A stretch of 64,000 bases of DNA from Streptomyces sp. NBC_01276. Its GTDB lineage: Bacteria; Actinomycetota; Actinomycetes; Streptomycetales; Streptomycetaceae. Location: contig NZ_CP108442.1 in NCBI RefSeq assembly GCF_041435355.1, positions 3,782,001-3,846,000 on the forward strand. Direction: 5' to 3'. Positions within the stretch are counted from its first letter, which is position 1. Each line of letters begins with the position of its first letter. The position numbers and the translations under genes were made by a program. Positions 43,829 through 52,236 of the stretch are shown here, in pieces. Below the pieces are notes generated by a model. That model made no database searches and had not been told where the DNA came from. It was given only the letters and a program-made list of their open reading frames with translations.

Positions 43829-45214
43829 TCAGCCGATGCCGCGCCAGCCCTGCGGGTCCACCCCGCCGGGCACCGGGGCCTCGGGGTCGTAGGGCTCTCG
43901 CGTGAACACGAACGACCCGAGGTCGAGGTGGCTCGGCGTACCGTCGTCCCGCCGGACGGCACGCAGGGTCTCCCCCGCGTAATAGCCCGTCAGGCCCGTC
44001 CAACTGCCGTCCGGTTCGCCGCGGAACCGGGCGGAGCGGCCGGTCACGCCGGCCGGGCCCAGCTCCAGCGAGCCGTCCGCACGCAGCCGCAGCACGTGCG
44101 CCGCGGTGCCCCAGTACCAGATTCCGGTCAGCTCCAGCGGCACCCGGTCCTCCTCCCGGAACGGCCTCCACGGCTCGGGGAAGCGCGGCTCCGCCTCCGC
44201 CACGATTCCGATCAGGTCCGTGGCCACCGTCGAAGCGGGCACCCCCGAGGTGCAGTTGGCCAGGACGACCGCCGTCAGGTCCTCCTCCTCGCTCAGCCAC
44301 AACCCCGCCACGAATCCCGGCAGGGAACCACCGTGGCCGACGAGCCGGCGCCCGTCGCACACGTTCAGCTGGAGGCCCAGCCCGTAGCCGGCGTCGGCGC
44401 TGCCGGGGGCGGCGGGAGCAGCCGCGGCGCGCATCTCCCGTACGCTCTCCTCGCTCAGCACCCGCTCGTCACCCCGCAGCAGGAAGGCGGCGAACCGCGT
44501 GAGGTCCCCGGTCGTGGACCACAGCTGCCCGGCCGCGGCCATCACCCCGAGGTCCTCCGCGGGCTCGGGCATCATCAGGTCCGCCCACGGATGCACCGCC
44601 CAGCCGCCCGCGTGCGGGGCGCGCGCTTCGCCGCTCGTCCGGTCCAGCCCCAGCGGCTCCAGCACCTCGGCGCGCAGCACCTGCTCCCACGGCTTCCCGC
44701 GGAGCGCCTCGACGAGGGAACCCAGCAGCGTGTAACCGGGGTTCGAGTAGTGGAAGGCGCGTCCGGGGGCGTGCTTGAAGGGCTCCTCGCCGAGCACCTC
44801 GGCCAGCCCGGGCCGCAGTCCGGCGGACGAACGCTCCCACCACTGGCCGGGCGTCTCGGCCGCCAGTCCGCCGGTGTGGGCGAGCAGTTGGGCCACGGTC
44901 ACCTCGTCGGCGCCGGTCCCGGGCAGGTGCCGGCCCAGCGGGTCCGAGAGGTCCAGCAGGCCCTCGTCACGCAGCCGCATCACCAGAACGGCCGTGAAGG
45001 TCTTGGTGATCGACCCGATCCGGTACTGCACGTCCCCGTCCGGGCCGTGGCCCTCGACCGAGGTCCGGGAGCCCTCCCAGACCACCTCTCCACCGCGCGA
45101 GACGGCCGCCACCAGGGACGGTGAGCGTCCCTCGCTCTGCGCGACGGCGAGCCGGTGCCTCAGCGCGCGCCGGGTGGAGGGGAGCAGTTCCAGATCTTCA
45201 GCAAGGGCGTCCAT
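43829..45214 (-). CDS. serine hydrolase, class C beta-lactamase family
   Basis: 461 residues with no signal peptide, hence probably cytosolic. The SxxK motif is GSITKTF, the YxN motif YSNPGY, and the third motif HxG appears in VGHGGSLPGF. The C-terminal 130 residues form an extra beta domain. Family members include D-aminopeptidases, esterases and penicillin-binding-like hydrolases; a true beta-lactamase is unlikely without export. It follows dnaB by nine bases, so they probably form one transcription unit. Confidence 0.88.
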   Translation of the reverse strand: MDALAEDLELLPSTRRALRHRLAVAQSEGRSPSLVAAVSRGGEVVWEGSRTSVEGHGPDGDVQYRIGSITKTFTAVLVMRLRDEGLLDLSDPLGRHLPGTGADEVTVAQLLAHTGGLAAETPGQWWERSSAGLRPGLAEVLGEEPFKHAPGRAFHYSNPGYTLLGSLVEALRGKPWEQVLRAEVLEPLGLDRTSGEARAPHAGGWAVHPWADLMMPEPAEDLGVMAAAGQLWSTTGDLTRFAAFLLRGDERVLSEESVREMRAAAAPAAPGSADAGYGLGLQLNVCDGRRLVGHGGSLPGFVAGLWLSEEEDLTAVVLANCTSGVPASTVATDLIGIVAEAEPRFPEPWRPFREEDRVPLELTGIWYWGTAAHVLRLRADGSLELGPAGVTGRSARFRGEPDGSWTGLTGYYAGETLRAVRRDDGTPSHLDLGSFVFTREPYDPEAPVPGGVDPQGWRGIG

Positions 45215-45223
45215 GGCCGGATG

Positions 45224-46705
45224 CTACGTGTTGGCCATGTCCACGAACCGCGAATAATGACCTTGGAAGGCCACCGTGATGGTGGCCGTCGGGCCGTTAC
45301 GGTGCTTGGCCACGATCAGGTCCGCCTCGCCCGCGCGGGGGGACTCCTTCTCGTACGCGTCCTCACGGTGCAGCAGGATCACCATGTCGGCGTCCTGCTC
45401 GATGGAACCCGATTCACGCAGGTCGGAGACCATCGGCTTCTTGTCGGTGCGCTGTTCGGGACCACGGTTCAGCTGGGACAGCGCGATCACCGGCACCTCC
45501 AGCTCCTTGGCCAGCAGCTTGAGGTTTCGGGACATGTCCGAGACCTCCTGCTGGCGGCTCTCGGGCCGGCGGGAGCCGCCCGACTGCATCAGCTGGAGGT
45601 AGTCGATGACGACGAGCGAGAGGTCGTTGCGCTGCTTGAGCCGACGGCACTTGGCGCGGATCTCCATCATCGACAGGTTGGGCGAGTCGTCGATGTACAG
45701 CGGGGCGGCCGAGACGTCGGGCATCCGCCGGGCGAGCCGGGTCCAGTCGTCGTCGGTCATGGTGCCCGAGCGCATGTGGTGCAGCGCCACCCGGGCCTCG
45801 GCCGAGAGCAGGCGCATCGCGATCTCGTTGCGGCCCATTTCGAGGGAGAAGATGACGCTCGGCAGGTTGGCCTTGATGGAGCAGGCCCGCGCGAAGTCCA
45901 GCGCGAGCGTCGACTTGCCCATGGCGGGACGGGCGGCGATGACGATCATCTGGCCCGGGTGCAGGCCGTTGGTCAGGGAGTCGAGGTCGGTGAAGCCCGT
46001 GGGCACCCCGGACATCTGGCCGGAGCGCGAGCCGATCGCCTCGATCTCGTCGAGCGCGCCCTCCATGATGTCGCCGAGCGGGAGGTAGTCCTCGGAGGTC
46101 CGCTGCTCGGTGACGGCGTAGATCTCGGCCTGGGCGCTGTTGACGATCTCGTCGACGTCGCCGTCCGCCGCGTATCCCATCTGCGTGATCTTCGTACCGG
46201 CCGCGACCAGGCGGCGCAGGACGGCCCGCTCGTGGACGATCTCCGCGTAGTACTCGGCGTTCGCCGCGGTCGGCACCGACTGCACCAGGGTGTGCAGGTA
46301 CGAGGCCCCGCCGACCTTGCTGATCTCTCCGCGCCGGGTGAGCTCCGCGCCGACCGTGATGGGGTCGGCCGGCTCGCCCTTGGCGTACAGGTCGAGGATG
46401 GCCTGGTAGATCGTCTCGTGCGAAGGGCGGTAGAAGTCGTGGCCCTTGAGGACCTCGACCACGTCGGCGATCGCGTCCTTGGAGAGCAGCATGCCACCGA
46501 GCACCGACTGCTCGGCGTCCAGGTCCTGCGGGGGGACGCGCTCGAAGCCGCCCCCGCCGCCGTCCCAGGAGCCGCCCTCGCGGCCCCGGTCCTGCTGTTC
46601 GTCCCCCCGGCCGCGGCCCTCGGCGTTACGGCGGGTACGGGCGGGCAGACGGTCACTGGGACCGCTGTCGGCCCAGGGGTCGTCCATGGGCTCGGGCATG
46701 CTCAC
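45224..46705 (-). CDS. dnaB: replicative DNA helicase DnaB
   Basis: Hexameric 5'-3' helicase of the replication fork, 493 residues. A disordered Gly/Arg/Asp-rich N-terminus (1-55) is followed by the DnaB N-domain (QDLDAEQSVLGGMLL), and the RecA-like core with Walker A ARPAMGKST (258-266), FSLEMGRNEIAMRLL, Walker B VVIDYLQLM and the arginine finger region. No intein is present. The start is ATG 46705 or, six bases later, 46699. The 434-base gap upstream contains many DnaA boxes. Confidence 0.98.
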   Translation of the reverse strand: MSMPEPMDDPWADSGPSDRLPARTRRNAEGRGRGDEQQDRGREGGSWDGGGGGFERVPPQDLDAEQSVLGGMLLSKDAIADVVEVLKGHDFYRPSHETIYQAILDLYAKGEPADPITVGAELTRRGEISKVGGASYLHTLVQSVPTAANAEYYAEIVHERAVLRRLVAAGTKITQMGYAADGDVDEIVNSAQAEIYAVTEQRTSEDYLPLGDIMEGALDEIEAIGSRSGQMSGVPTGFTDLDSLTNGLHPGQMIVIAARPAMGKSTLALDFARACSIKANLPSVIFSLEMGRNEIAMRLLSAEARVALHHMRSGTMTDDDWTRLARRMPDVSAAPLYIDDSPNLSMMEIRAKCRRLKQRNDLSLVVIDYLQLMQSGGSRRPESRQQEVSDMSRNLKLLAKELEVPVIALSQLNRGPEQRTDKKPMVSDLRESGSIEQDADMVILLHREDAYEKESPRAGEADLIVAKHRNGPTATITVAFQGHYSRFVDMANT

Positions 46706-47139
46706 CGGGCCGCCTCCTCCCGTCCGCTACGCGGACCTCGCCGTGTCACTCTTTCTACGACACGGCTCTGACATTTGGGACACCCGGATCGGCGTTCGGC
46801 GCGTCGGGCAACGCACAACGGTAGGGCCGCGGGCGGCGTCAGCCAATCTTGTTATCCACAGGCTGTGTGGATGAGATGTGGACGACGGAGCCAATGCTGT
46901 GGGTAACTCACCCGAAGCTGTGCACGGACCGGGGGACGGCGCTGTGGACAAAATCACCTGACCCACCCCTCCACCCCACCTGACCTGCATTTTCTCCTTC
47001 CGCAGGCTGTGGGGAAGAAAATTCTTGGCCACTGTCTCAAGATCGCCTCCAACGGGGTGTGAAGAACGCCCAAGTCAACGGGTTGGTAAGGATCCAAATA
47101 ACCTTGCGTCCATTACCTGTGGAAGATTAGATTGAGCGC
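46706..47139. other. DnaA-box cluster in the dnaB / MATE divergent gap
   Basis: 434 bases without a gene. Exact or consensus DnaA boxes: TTATCCACA (46852-46860, plus), TGTGGATGA (46866-46874, minus), TGTGGACGA (46877-46885, minus) and TGTGGACAA (46943-46951, minus). Near matches are TGTGGGTAA (46898-46906), TGTGGGGAA (47008-47016) and TGTGGAAGA (47118-47126). The gap is more AT-rich than its surroundings. It holds the promoters of dnaB and the MATE gene, so DnaA could regulate dnaB or be titrated here. Confidence 0.75.
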
Positions 47140-48477
47140 ATGACACAGGCCCCCACCGCTGAGAAGGCTGCCCCGAGACGGCACGACCGCGAGATCCTCG
47201 CCCTCGCCGTCCCGGCCTTCGGCGCCCTCGTCGCCGAACCCCTCTTCGTGATGGCCGACAGTGCCATCGTGGGGCACCTCGGCACCCCCCAGCTGGCCGG
47301 CCTCGGCATCGCGGCCGCACTGCTCACCACGGCGGTGAGCGTCTTCGTCTTCCTCGCCTACGCCACCACCGCGGCCGTGGCCCGCAGGGTCGGCGCGGGC
47401 GACCTCCGGGCCGCCATCCGGCAGGGCATGGACGGCATCTGGCTCGCCCTGCTCCTCGGCGCGGCCGTGGTCGCCGCGGTCCTGCCCGGCGCACCCTGGC
47501 TCGTCTCGCTCTTCGGCGCCTCGGACACCGTCGCCCCGTACGCAGAAACGTATCTGCGCATATCCGCGCTCGGTATCCCCGCCATGCTCGTGGTGCTGGC
47601 CGCCACCGGCGTCATACGCGGCCTCCAGGACACCCGTACGCCCCTCTACGTGGCGATCGGCGGCTTCGCCCTCAACGGAGCCCTCAACGTGGCCCTGGTC
47701 TACGGCGCGGGCCTCGGCATCGGCGGCTCCGCATGGGGCACCGTCATCGCCCAGTGCGCCATGGCCGCCGCCTACCTCGTCGTGGTCGTCCGGGGCGCCC
47801 GCCGCCACCGGGCCTCACTGCGCCCCGACGCGGCCGGCATCCGCGCCTGCGCCCAGGCGGGCGTGCCGCTGCTGGTCCGCACCCTGTCCCTGCGCGCCAT
47901 CCTGATGATCGCGACTGCCGTGGCGGCGCGGCTGGGGGACGCCGACATCGCCGCCCACCAGATCCTGCTGTCCCTGTGGAGCCTGCTCGCCTTCGCCCTG
48001 GACGCCATCGCGATCGCCGGGCAGGCCATCATCGGCCGCTACCTGGGCGCAGGGGACAGCGCGGGCGCCAAGGCCGTGTGCCGCCGCATGGTCCAGTGGG
48101 GCATCGGCGCGGGCCTCGTCCTGGGCCTGCTGGTCGTCCTGGCCCGCCCGGTGTTCATCCCGCTCTTCACCGGCGACCCCGCGGTCGAGGACGCCCTGCT
48201 GCCCGGCCTGCTCGTCGTGGCGCTGGCCCAACCGGTCTGCGGGATCGTCTTCGTCCTCGACGGGGTGCTGATGGGCGCCGGCGACGGCCGCTACCTCGCC
48301 GGGGCGATGCTGCTGACCCTCGCCGTCTTCGCGCCGGCCGCCCTGCTCGTCCCGGCCCTCGGTGGGGGCCTGACCGCCCTGTGGTGGGCCATGTCCCTGA
48401 TGATGCTGGTCCGGATGGTCACCCTCCAACTGCGTGCCCGCTCCGGCCGGTGGCTGGTCATCGGAGCCACCCGCTGA
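47140..48477 (+). CDS. MATE-family efflux transporter (DinF type)
   Basis: Inner-membrane antiporter of 445 residues with about 12 helices in two homologous halves. Markers: LAVPAFGALVAEPLFVMADSAIVGHLGT, the VIRGLQDTRTPLY loop and DADIAAHQILLSLWSLLAFALDAIAIAGQ. These are typical of DinF-like MATE proteins. Its substrate is unknown. Its ATG at 47140 abuts the DnaA-box region; no LexA box was seen. Confidence 0.92.
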   Translation: MTQAPTAEKAAPRRHDREILALAVPAFGALVAEPLFVMADSAIVGHLGTPQLAGLGIAAALLTTAVSVFVFLAYATTAAVARRVGAGDLRAAIRQGMDGIWLALLLGAAVVAAVLPGAPWLVSLFGASDTVAPYAETYLRISALGIPAMLVVLAATGVIRGLQDTRTPLYVAIGGFALNGALNVALVYGAGLGIGGSAWGTVIAQCAMAAAYLVVVVRGARRHRASLRPDAAGIRACAQAGVPLLVRTLSLRAILMIATAVAARLGDADIAAHQILLSLWSLLAFALDAIAIAGQAIIGRYLGAGDSAGAKAVCRRMVQWGIGAGLVLGLLVVLARPVFIPLFTGDPAVEDALLPGLLVVALAQPVCGIVFVLDGVLMGAGDGRYLAGAMLLTLAVFAPAALLVPALGGGLTALWWAMSLMMLVRMVTLQLRARSGRWLVIGATR

Positions 48478-48516
48478 CCGGAGGGCGCTCCGTCACGGAG
48501 ACCTACGCCGATGCCC

Positions 48517-48564
48517 AGCCGCCCCCTGGTCGTGTTTCACGTGAAACACGACCAGGGGGCGGCT
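48517..48564. repeat. 48-bp perfect palindrome with a parS at its centre
   Basis: Arms 48517-48540 and 48541-48564 are perfectly complementary (AGCCGCCCCCTGGTCGTG... mirrored), with no spacer. The centre is a parS. As RNA it forms a strong hairpin and could terminate the MATE gene 40 bases upstream. Confidence 0.93.
48534..48547. other. parS site within a 48-bp palindrome
   Basis: Exact GTTTCACGTGAAAC between the convergent MATE and rplI genes. Confidence 0.96.
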
Positions 48565-48565
48565 C

Positions 48566-48579
48566 GTTTCACGTGAAAC
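48566..48579. other. parS site adjacent to the 48-bp palindrome
   Basis: Exact GTTTCACGTGAAAC; centre 32 bases from the previous parS, two bases outside the palindrome. Confidence 0.96.
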
Positions 48580-48606
48580 ACCGCTACGGAGCCACCCGGA
48601 CATGAC

Positions 48607-48638
48607 GAAGGGCCGCACCCCGGAGGGTGCGGCCCTTC
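48607..48638 (-). terminator. terminator of the rpsF-ssb-rpsR-rplI operon
   Basis: GAAGGGCCGCACCC (48607-48620) pairs with GGGTGCGGCCCTTC (48625-48638): perfect 14-bp stem and a four-base loop, ten bases after the rplI stop. Confidence 0.9.
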
Positions 48639-48648
48639 ATTCGCTGCC

Positions 48649-49095
48649 TCAGGCGGCGACGACCTCGACGCCCACGTTCGCGACGACCTCAGCGTGCAGA
48701 CGCACGGAGACCTGGTGCGAACCGAGGGTCTTGATCGGGGAGCCCAGCTCCACGCGACGCTTGTCGACCTTCGGGCCACCGGACGCCTCGATCGCCGTGG
48801 CGATGTCGGCCGGGGTGACGGAACCGAAGAGACGGCCGGCGTCACCCGCGCGGGTGGCCAGACGGACCTTCACGCCCTCGAGCTTGGCCTTGACCTCGTT
48901 GGCCTGCTCGATGGTCGCGATCTCGTGGATCTTGCGGGCGCGGCGGATCTGCGCCACGTCCTTCTCGCCACCCTTGGTCCAGCGGATCGCGAAGTTCCGC
49001 GGGACCAGGTAGTTGCGAGCGTAACCGTCCTTGACGTCGACGACATCGCCGGCGGCACCGAGGCCAGAAACCTCGTGGGTCAGGATGATCTTCAT
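48649..49095 (-). CDS. rplI: 50S ribosomal protein L9
   Basis: 148 residues, binds 23S rRNA. The N-domain shows [33 protein letters not shown], the signature of L9 ([16 protein letters not shown]), followed by the long central helix and the C-domain [20 protein letters not shown]. Last gene of the rpsF-ssb-rpsR-rplI operon, 18 bases after rpsR. Confidence 0.98.
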   Translation of the reverse strand: MKIILTHEVSGLGAAGDVVDVKDGYARNYLVPRNFAIRWTKGGEKDVAQIRRARKIHEIATIEQANEVKAKLEGVKVRLATRAGDAGRLFGSVTPADIATAIEASGGPKVDKRRVELGSPIKTLGSHQVSVRLHAEVVANVGVEVVAA

Positions 49096-49113
49096 TAGTC
49101 GGTCACCCTTTCC

Positions 49114-49350
49114 TTATCGCGCGGTGGACGTGTAGGGCAGCAGCGCCATCTCACGGCTGTTCTTCACGGCCGTGGCGACGTCACGCTGGTGCTGCGTGCA
49201 GTTGCCGGTAACGCGGCGGGCACGGATCTTGCCGCGGTCGGAAATGAACTTCCGCAGCATGTTCGTGTCCTTGTAGTCCACGTACGCGGTCTTGTCCTTG
49301 CAGAACGCGCAGACCTTCTTCTTAGGCTTGCGCACAGGCGGCTTCGCCAT
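49114..49350 (-). CDS. rpsR: 30S ribosomal protein S18
   Basis: 78 residues. CAFCKDK and the later [25 protein letters not shown] identify S18. The CxxC pair with the later C and H could form a zinc site, marking this as the zinc-containing form; streptomycetes often carry a zinc-free copy elsewhere under Zur control. It lies between ssb and rplI, as is usual. Confidence 0.97.
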   Translation of the reverse strand: MAKPPVRKPKKKVCAFCKDKTAYVDYKDTNMLRKFISDRGKIRARRVTGNCTQHQRDVATAVKNSREMALLPYTSTAR

Positions 49351-49393
49351 TGTGTCTCTCCTGTGTGATCAAGAAGTGGGGATGGAGCTGCCC

Positions 49394-49984
49394 TTAGAAG
49401 GGCGGCTCGTCCGAGTAGCCACCGCCGGAGCCGCCGGAGCTTCCGCCCCAGCCGCCCCCGCCGCCGCCCTGCTGCTGGCCACCGGCCGGCGCGCTGGACG
49501 CCCACGGGTCGTCGGAGGGAGCTCCGCCGCCCTGCGGGGCGCCACCGCTGGGGGCTCCGCCCCAGCCGCCGCCACCCTGCTGCTGACCGCCGCCGCCGTA
49601 TCCACCCTGGCCACCGCGACCGGTGGTCTTGGCGACCTTGGCCGTGGCGTTCTTCAGGCTGGGGCCGACTTCCTCGACGTCCAGCTCGTAGACCGTGCGC
49701 TTGACACCCTCACGGTCCTCGTACGACCGCTGCCTCAGCCGGCCCTGCACGATGACGCGCATGCCCCGCTGAAGGGACTCGGCGACGTTCTCGGCCGCCT
49801 GCCGCCACACCGAGCAGGTCAGGAACAGGCTCTCGCCGTCCTTCCACTCGTTGGTCTGACGGTCGAAGGTGCGGGGGGTGGACGCGACACGGAACTTCGC
49901 GACCGCCGCACCCGAGGGGGTGAAGCGCAGCTCGGGGTCGTCGACGAGATTGCCGACGACCGTGATGACGGTCTCGCCTGCCAT
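49394..49984 (-). CDS. ssb: single-stranded DNA-binding protein SSB
   Basis: 196 residues. OB-fold at 1-110 ([37 protein letters not shown]), then a Gly/Gln-rich flexible linker of about 75 residues, and the acidic protein-binding tip DEPPF. It coats single-stranded DNA at forks and recruits partners through the tip. Transcribed between rpsF and rpsR. Confidence 0.98.
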   Translation of the reverse strand: MAGETVITVVGNLVDDPELRFTPSGAAVAKFRVASTPRTFDRQTNEWKDGESLFLTCSVWRQAAENVAESLQRGMRVIVQGRLRQRSYEDREGVKRTVYELDVEEVGPSLKNATAKVAKTTGRGGQGGYGGGGQQQGGGGWGGAPSGGAPQGGGAPSDDPWASSAPAGGQQQGGGGGGWGGSSGGSGGGYSDEPPF

Positions 49985-50056
49985 GGATGAACCTCTCGGC
50001 GGGGATTGCTGCTGGGCTGCTGTGCTACTCGGTCCCGATTACCGCTGAACCGAAGT

Positions 50057-50347
50057 TCAGTGGGTCTCGGGGCGAAGGACCTTGGTCCGGAGAACCGACT
50101 CGTTCAGGTTCATCTGGCGGTCGAGCTCCTTGACGACCGCAGGCTCGGCCTGCAGGTCGAGGACCGAGTAGATGCCCTCGGGCTTCTTCTTGATCTCGTA
50201 AGCGAGACGACGACGGCCCCAGGTGTCGACCTTCTCGACCTTTCCGTTGCCCTCACGGACGACGGAGAGGAAGTTCTCGATCAGGGGGGCGACAGCGCGC
50301 TCCTCCAGATCGGGGTCGAGGATGACCATCACTTCGTAGTGACGCAT
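50057..50347 (-). CDS. rpsF: 30S ribosomal protein S6
   Basis: 96 residues: [43 protein letters not shown] and [14 protein letters not shown] are S6 signatures. S6 pairs with S18 in the 30S platform. First gene of the operon; the frame extends 24 codons upstream but the ATG at 50347 has a full Shine-Dalgarno eight bases before it. Confidence 0.98.
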   Translation of the reverse strand: MRHYEVMVILDPDLEERAVAPLIENFLSVVREGNGKVEKVDTWGRRRLAYEIKKKPEGIYSVLDLQAEPAVVKELDRQMNLNESVLRTKVLRPETH

Positions 50348-50355
50348 GTGGAACC

Positions 50356-50365
50356 CACCTCCTTT
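50356..50365 (-). promoter_or_regulatory. ribosome binding site of rpsF
   Basis: Minus strand AAAGGAGGTG complements the 3' end of 16S rRNA over its whole length and lies eight bases before the rpsF ATG, which fixes that start. Confidence 0.9.
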
Positions 50366-50599
50366 GGACTCAGCGGCCACGGTCGTTCCGTGGCAGGAGG
50401 GTCGTGATGCGTGCCGCACGGTGTCCGAGAGCAGACACCGCGCAGACCGTACAGACTACCCCGTCGACTCCTTCCGGTTGAAATCCGGCAGGAGAGGTCC
50501 ACAATCTGTAAGCACCGGGTGTGCACGGTGCTATGTCCTCCGGCTCCGCCGGGGGCGGCCCCGCAGCACCGCTCTGCTGCAGCCAGGAGGTGCCTTCCG

Positions 50600-50920
50600 A
50601 TGGCACAGGCAATGCGACGCCAGTCCTCCCAGTCGATCTCCCTCTTCTCGACCGACGGCAAGCCCCACCCGCTCCAGGACACCCTGGTGGCGGTCACCCT
50701 GGTCCTCGGCGCCGTGGCGTTCGTCACTGCGTTCTTCCACAATCTGCACCTGCTCACCTCCTGGACCGGGCTGGTCGGGATCGTGACCGGGCTGTACGGA
50801 CAGTTCATCTCCGCCACGACACGCGAGCGCTTCGCACTGATCATCGGCCTTGGCGCGTCTGCCATCGGCTTCTTCCTCGGCATGGCCCACGGGGGCCTCT
50901 TCGGCGGCTGGCTGGGCTGA
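50600..50920 (+). CDS. small membrane protein of unknown function
   Basis: 106 residues, not recognised beyond streptomycete conservation. Three hydrophobic helices (TLVAVTLVLGAVAFVTAFF, SWTGLVGIVTGLYGQFI, FALIIGLGASAIGFFLGMA) follow a polar N-terminus. ATG 50600 is supported by AGGAGGT about eight bases upstream. It diverges from rpsF and precedes femX in the same direction. Confidence 0.75.
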   Translation: MAQAMRRQSSQSISLFSTDGKPHPLQDTLVAVTLVLGAVAFVTAFFHNLHLLTSWTGLVGIVTGLYGQFISATTRERFALIIGLGASAIGFFLGMAHGGLFGGWLG

Positions 50921-51052
50921 CCGGGGGACCTCCGCGACGGGGCGCCGGCCTCACGCCGGCCCGGGCTACGGCCCGTCCCCCAGATGGGTGGCGCCCCTGT
51001 CGCAGTAGGCTTCGCGCCATAGCCAGCGAAGCCGCCGGAGGAGACACCCCGC

Positions 51053-52171
51053 ATGAGCCTGTCCCTGAGCACCATCAGCCGAGAGCAGCATCTGGCCTAC
51101 CTCCAGAGCCTGCCCTCGGCTAGCCACTGCCAGGTCCCGGCATGGGCCGACGTCAAGAACGAGTGGCGCTCGGAGAACCTCGGATGGTTCGACAAGTCCG
51201 GTGAACTCGTCGGTGCCGCACTGGTGTTGTACCGCCAGCTGCCCAAGGTGAAGCGGTACCTCGCGTACCTCCCCGAGGGCCCGGTCATCAACTGGTACGC
51301 ACCGAATCTGGAGGAATGGCTCCAGCCGATGCTGGCGCACCTGAAGAACCAGGGCGCCTTCACGGTGAAGATGGGCCCTCCGGTCGTCATCCGCCGTTGG
51401 AACTCCGCCGCCATCAAGGCCGGAATCCAGGACCCGGACGTCAAGCGCCTGCGTGACGTGGAGGCCTCGGTCATCGAGCCCCGCGCCTTCGAGGTGTCCG
51501 ACAAGCTGCGCCGCATGGGCTGGCAGCAGGCCGAGGACGGCGGCGCCGGCTTCGGTGACGTCCAGCCCCGCTACGTCTTCCAGGTGCCGCTGGCGAACCG
51601 TTCGCTGGACGATGTCCTCAAGGGCTTCAACCAGCTGTGGCGCCGCAACATCAAGAAGGCCGAGAAGGCCGGCGTCGAGGTCGTCCAGGGCGGCTACGAG
51701 GACCTGCCGACCTGGCAGTACCTCTACGAGATCACCGCCGAGCGCGACAAGTTCCGCCCGCGCCCGCTCAGTTACTTCCAGCGCCAGTGGACGGCCCTCA
51801 ACTCCGAGGACCCCAACCGGATGCGGCTGTACATCGCCAAGCACGAGGGGGAGCCGCTGGCCGCCGCCACGATGCTCACCGTCGGCCAGCACGTCTGGTA
51901 CTCGTACGGCGCCTCCGCCAACCACAAGCGTGAGGTCCGGCCCTCGAACGCGATGCAGTGGCGCATGCTGCGCGACTCGTACGCGCTCGGCGCGAGCATC
52001 TACGACCTGCGCGGCATCAGCGACACGCTGGACGAGAACGACCACCTGTTCGGCCTGATCCAGTTCAAGGTCGGCACGGGCGGCGAGGCCGTCGAGTACG
52101 TCGGCGAGTGGGACTTCCCGCTCAACAAGATGCTGCACAAGGCGCTCGACATCTACATGTCGCGCCGCTGA
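51053..52171 (+). CDS. femX: lipid II glycyltransferase FemX
   Basis: 372-residue FemXAB transferase, two GNAT-like domains. Segments include AWADVKNEWRSENLGWFD, GFNQLWRRNIKKAEKAGVEV (helical arm region) and the C-terminal PSNAMQWRMLRDSYALGASIYDLRGI. In S. coelicolor FemX adds the single glycine of the interpeptide bridge to lipid II using glycyl-tRNA and is required for growth. Here it precedes an alanine-racemase-like gene and lies near a PBP, a cell-wall cluster. Confidence 0.93.
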   Translation: MSLSLSTISREQHLAYLQSLPSASHCQVPAWADVKNEWRSENLGWFDKSGELVGAALVLYRQLPKVKRYLAYLPEGPVINWYAPNLEEWLQPMLAHLKNQGAFTVKMGPPVVIRRWNSAAIKAGIQDPDVKRLRDVEASVIEPRAFEVSDKLRRMGWQQAEDGGAGFGDVQPRYVFQVPLANRSLDDVLKGFNQLWRRNIKKAEKAGVEVVQGGYEDLPTWQYLYEITAERDKFRPRPLSYFQRQWTALNSEDPNRMRLYIAKHEGEPLAAATMLTVGQHVWYSYGASANHKREVRPSNAMQWRMLRDSYALGASIYDLRGISDTLDENDHLFGLIQFKVGTGGEAVEYVGEWDFPLNKMLHKALDIYMSRR

Positions 52172-52236
52172 CCCCGCCGCATCCACACACCGCACCCGCT
52201 GCACCACGCAGCTTTCCAGAGAGGCTCCGGACGGGC

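Noticed and set aside
41108..44360. Very long open frames of over 1000 codons on both strands across the GNAT-HTH_42 region
   Set aside because: These are shadows with low-complexity Gly/Arg/Pro composition, caused by high GC; the true genes show family motifs in another frame.
43829..45214. Serine hydrolase as an antibiotic-resistance beta-lactamase
   Set aside because: It lacks a signal peptide and carries an extra C-terminal domain; the motifs fit the wider class C hydrolase family.
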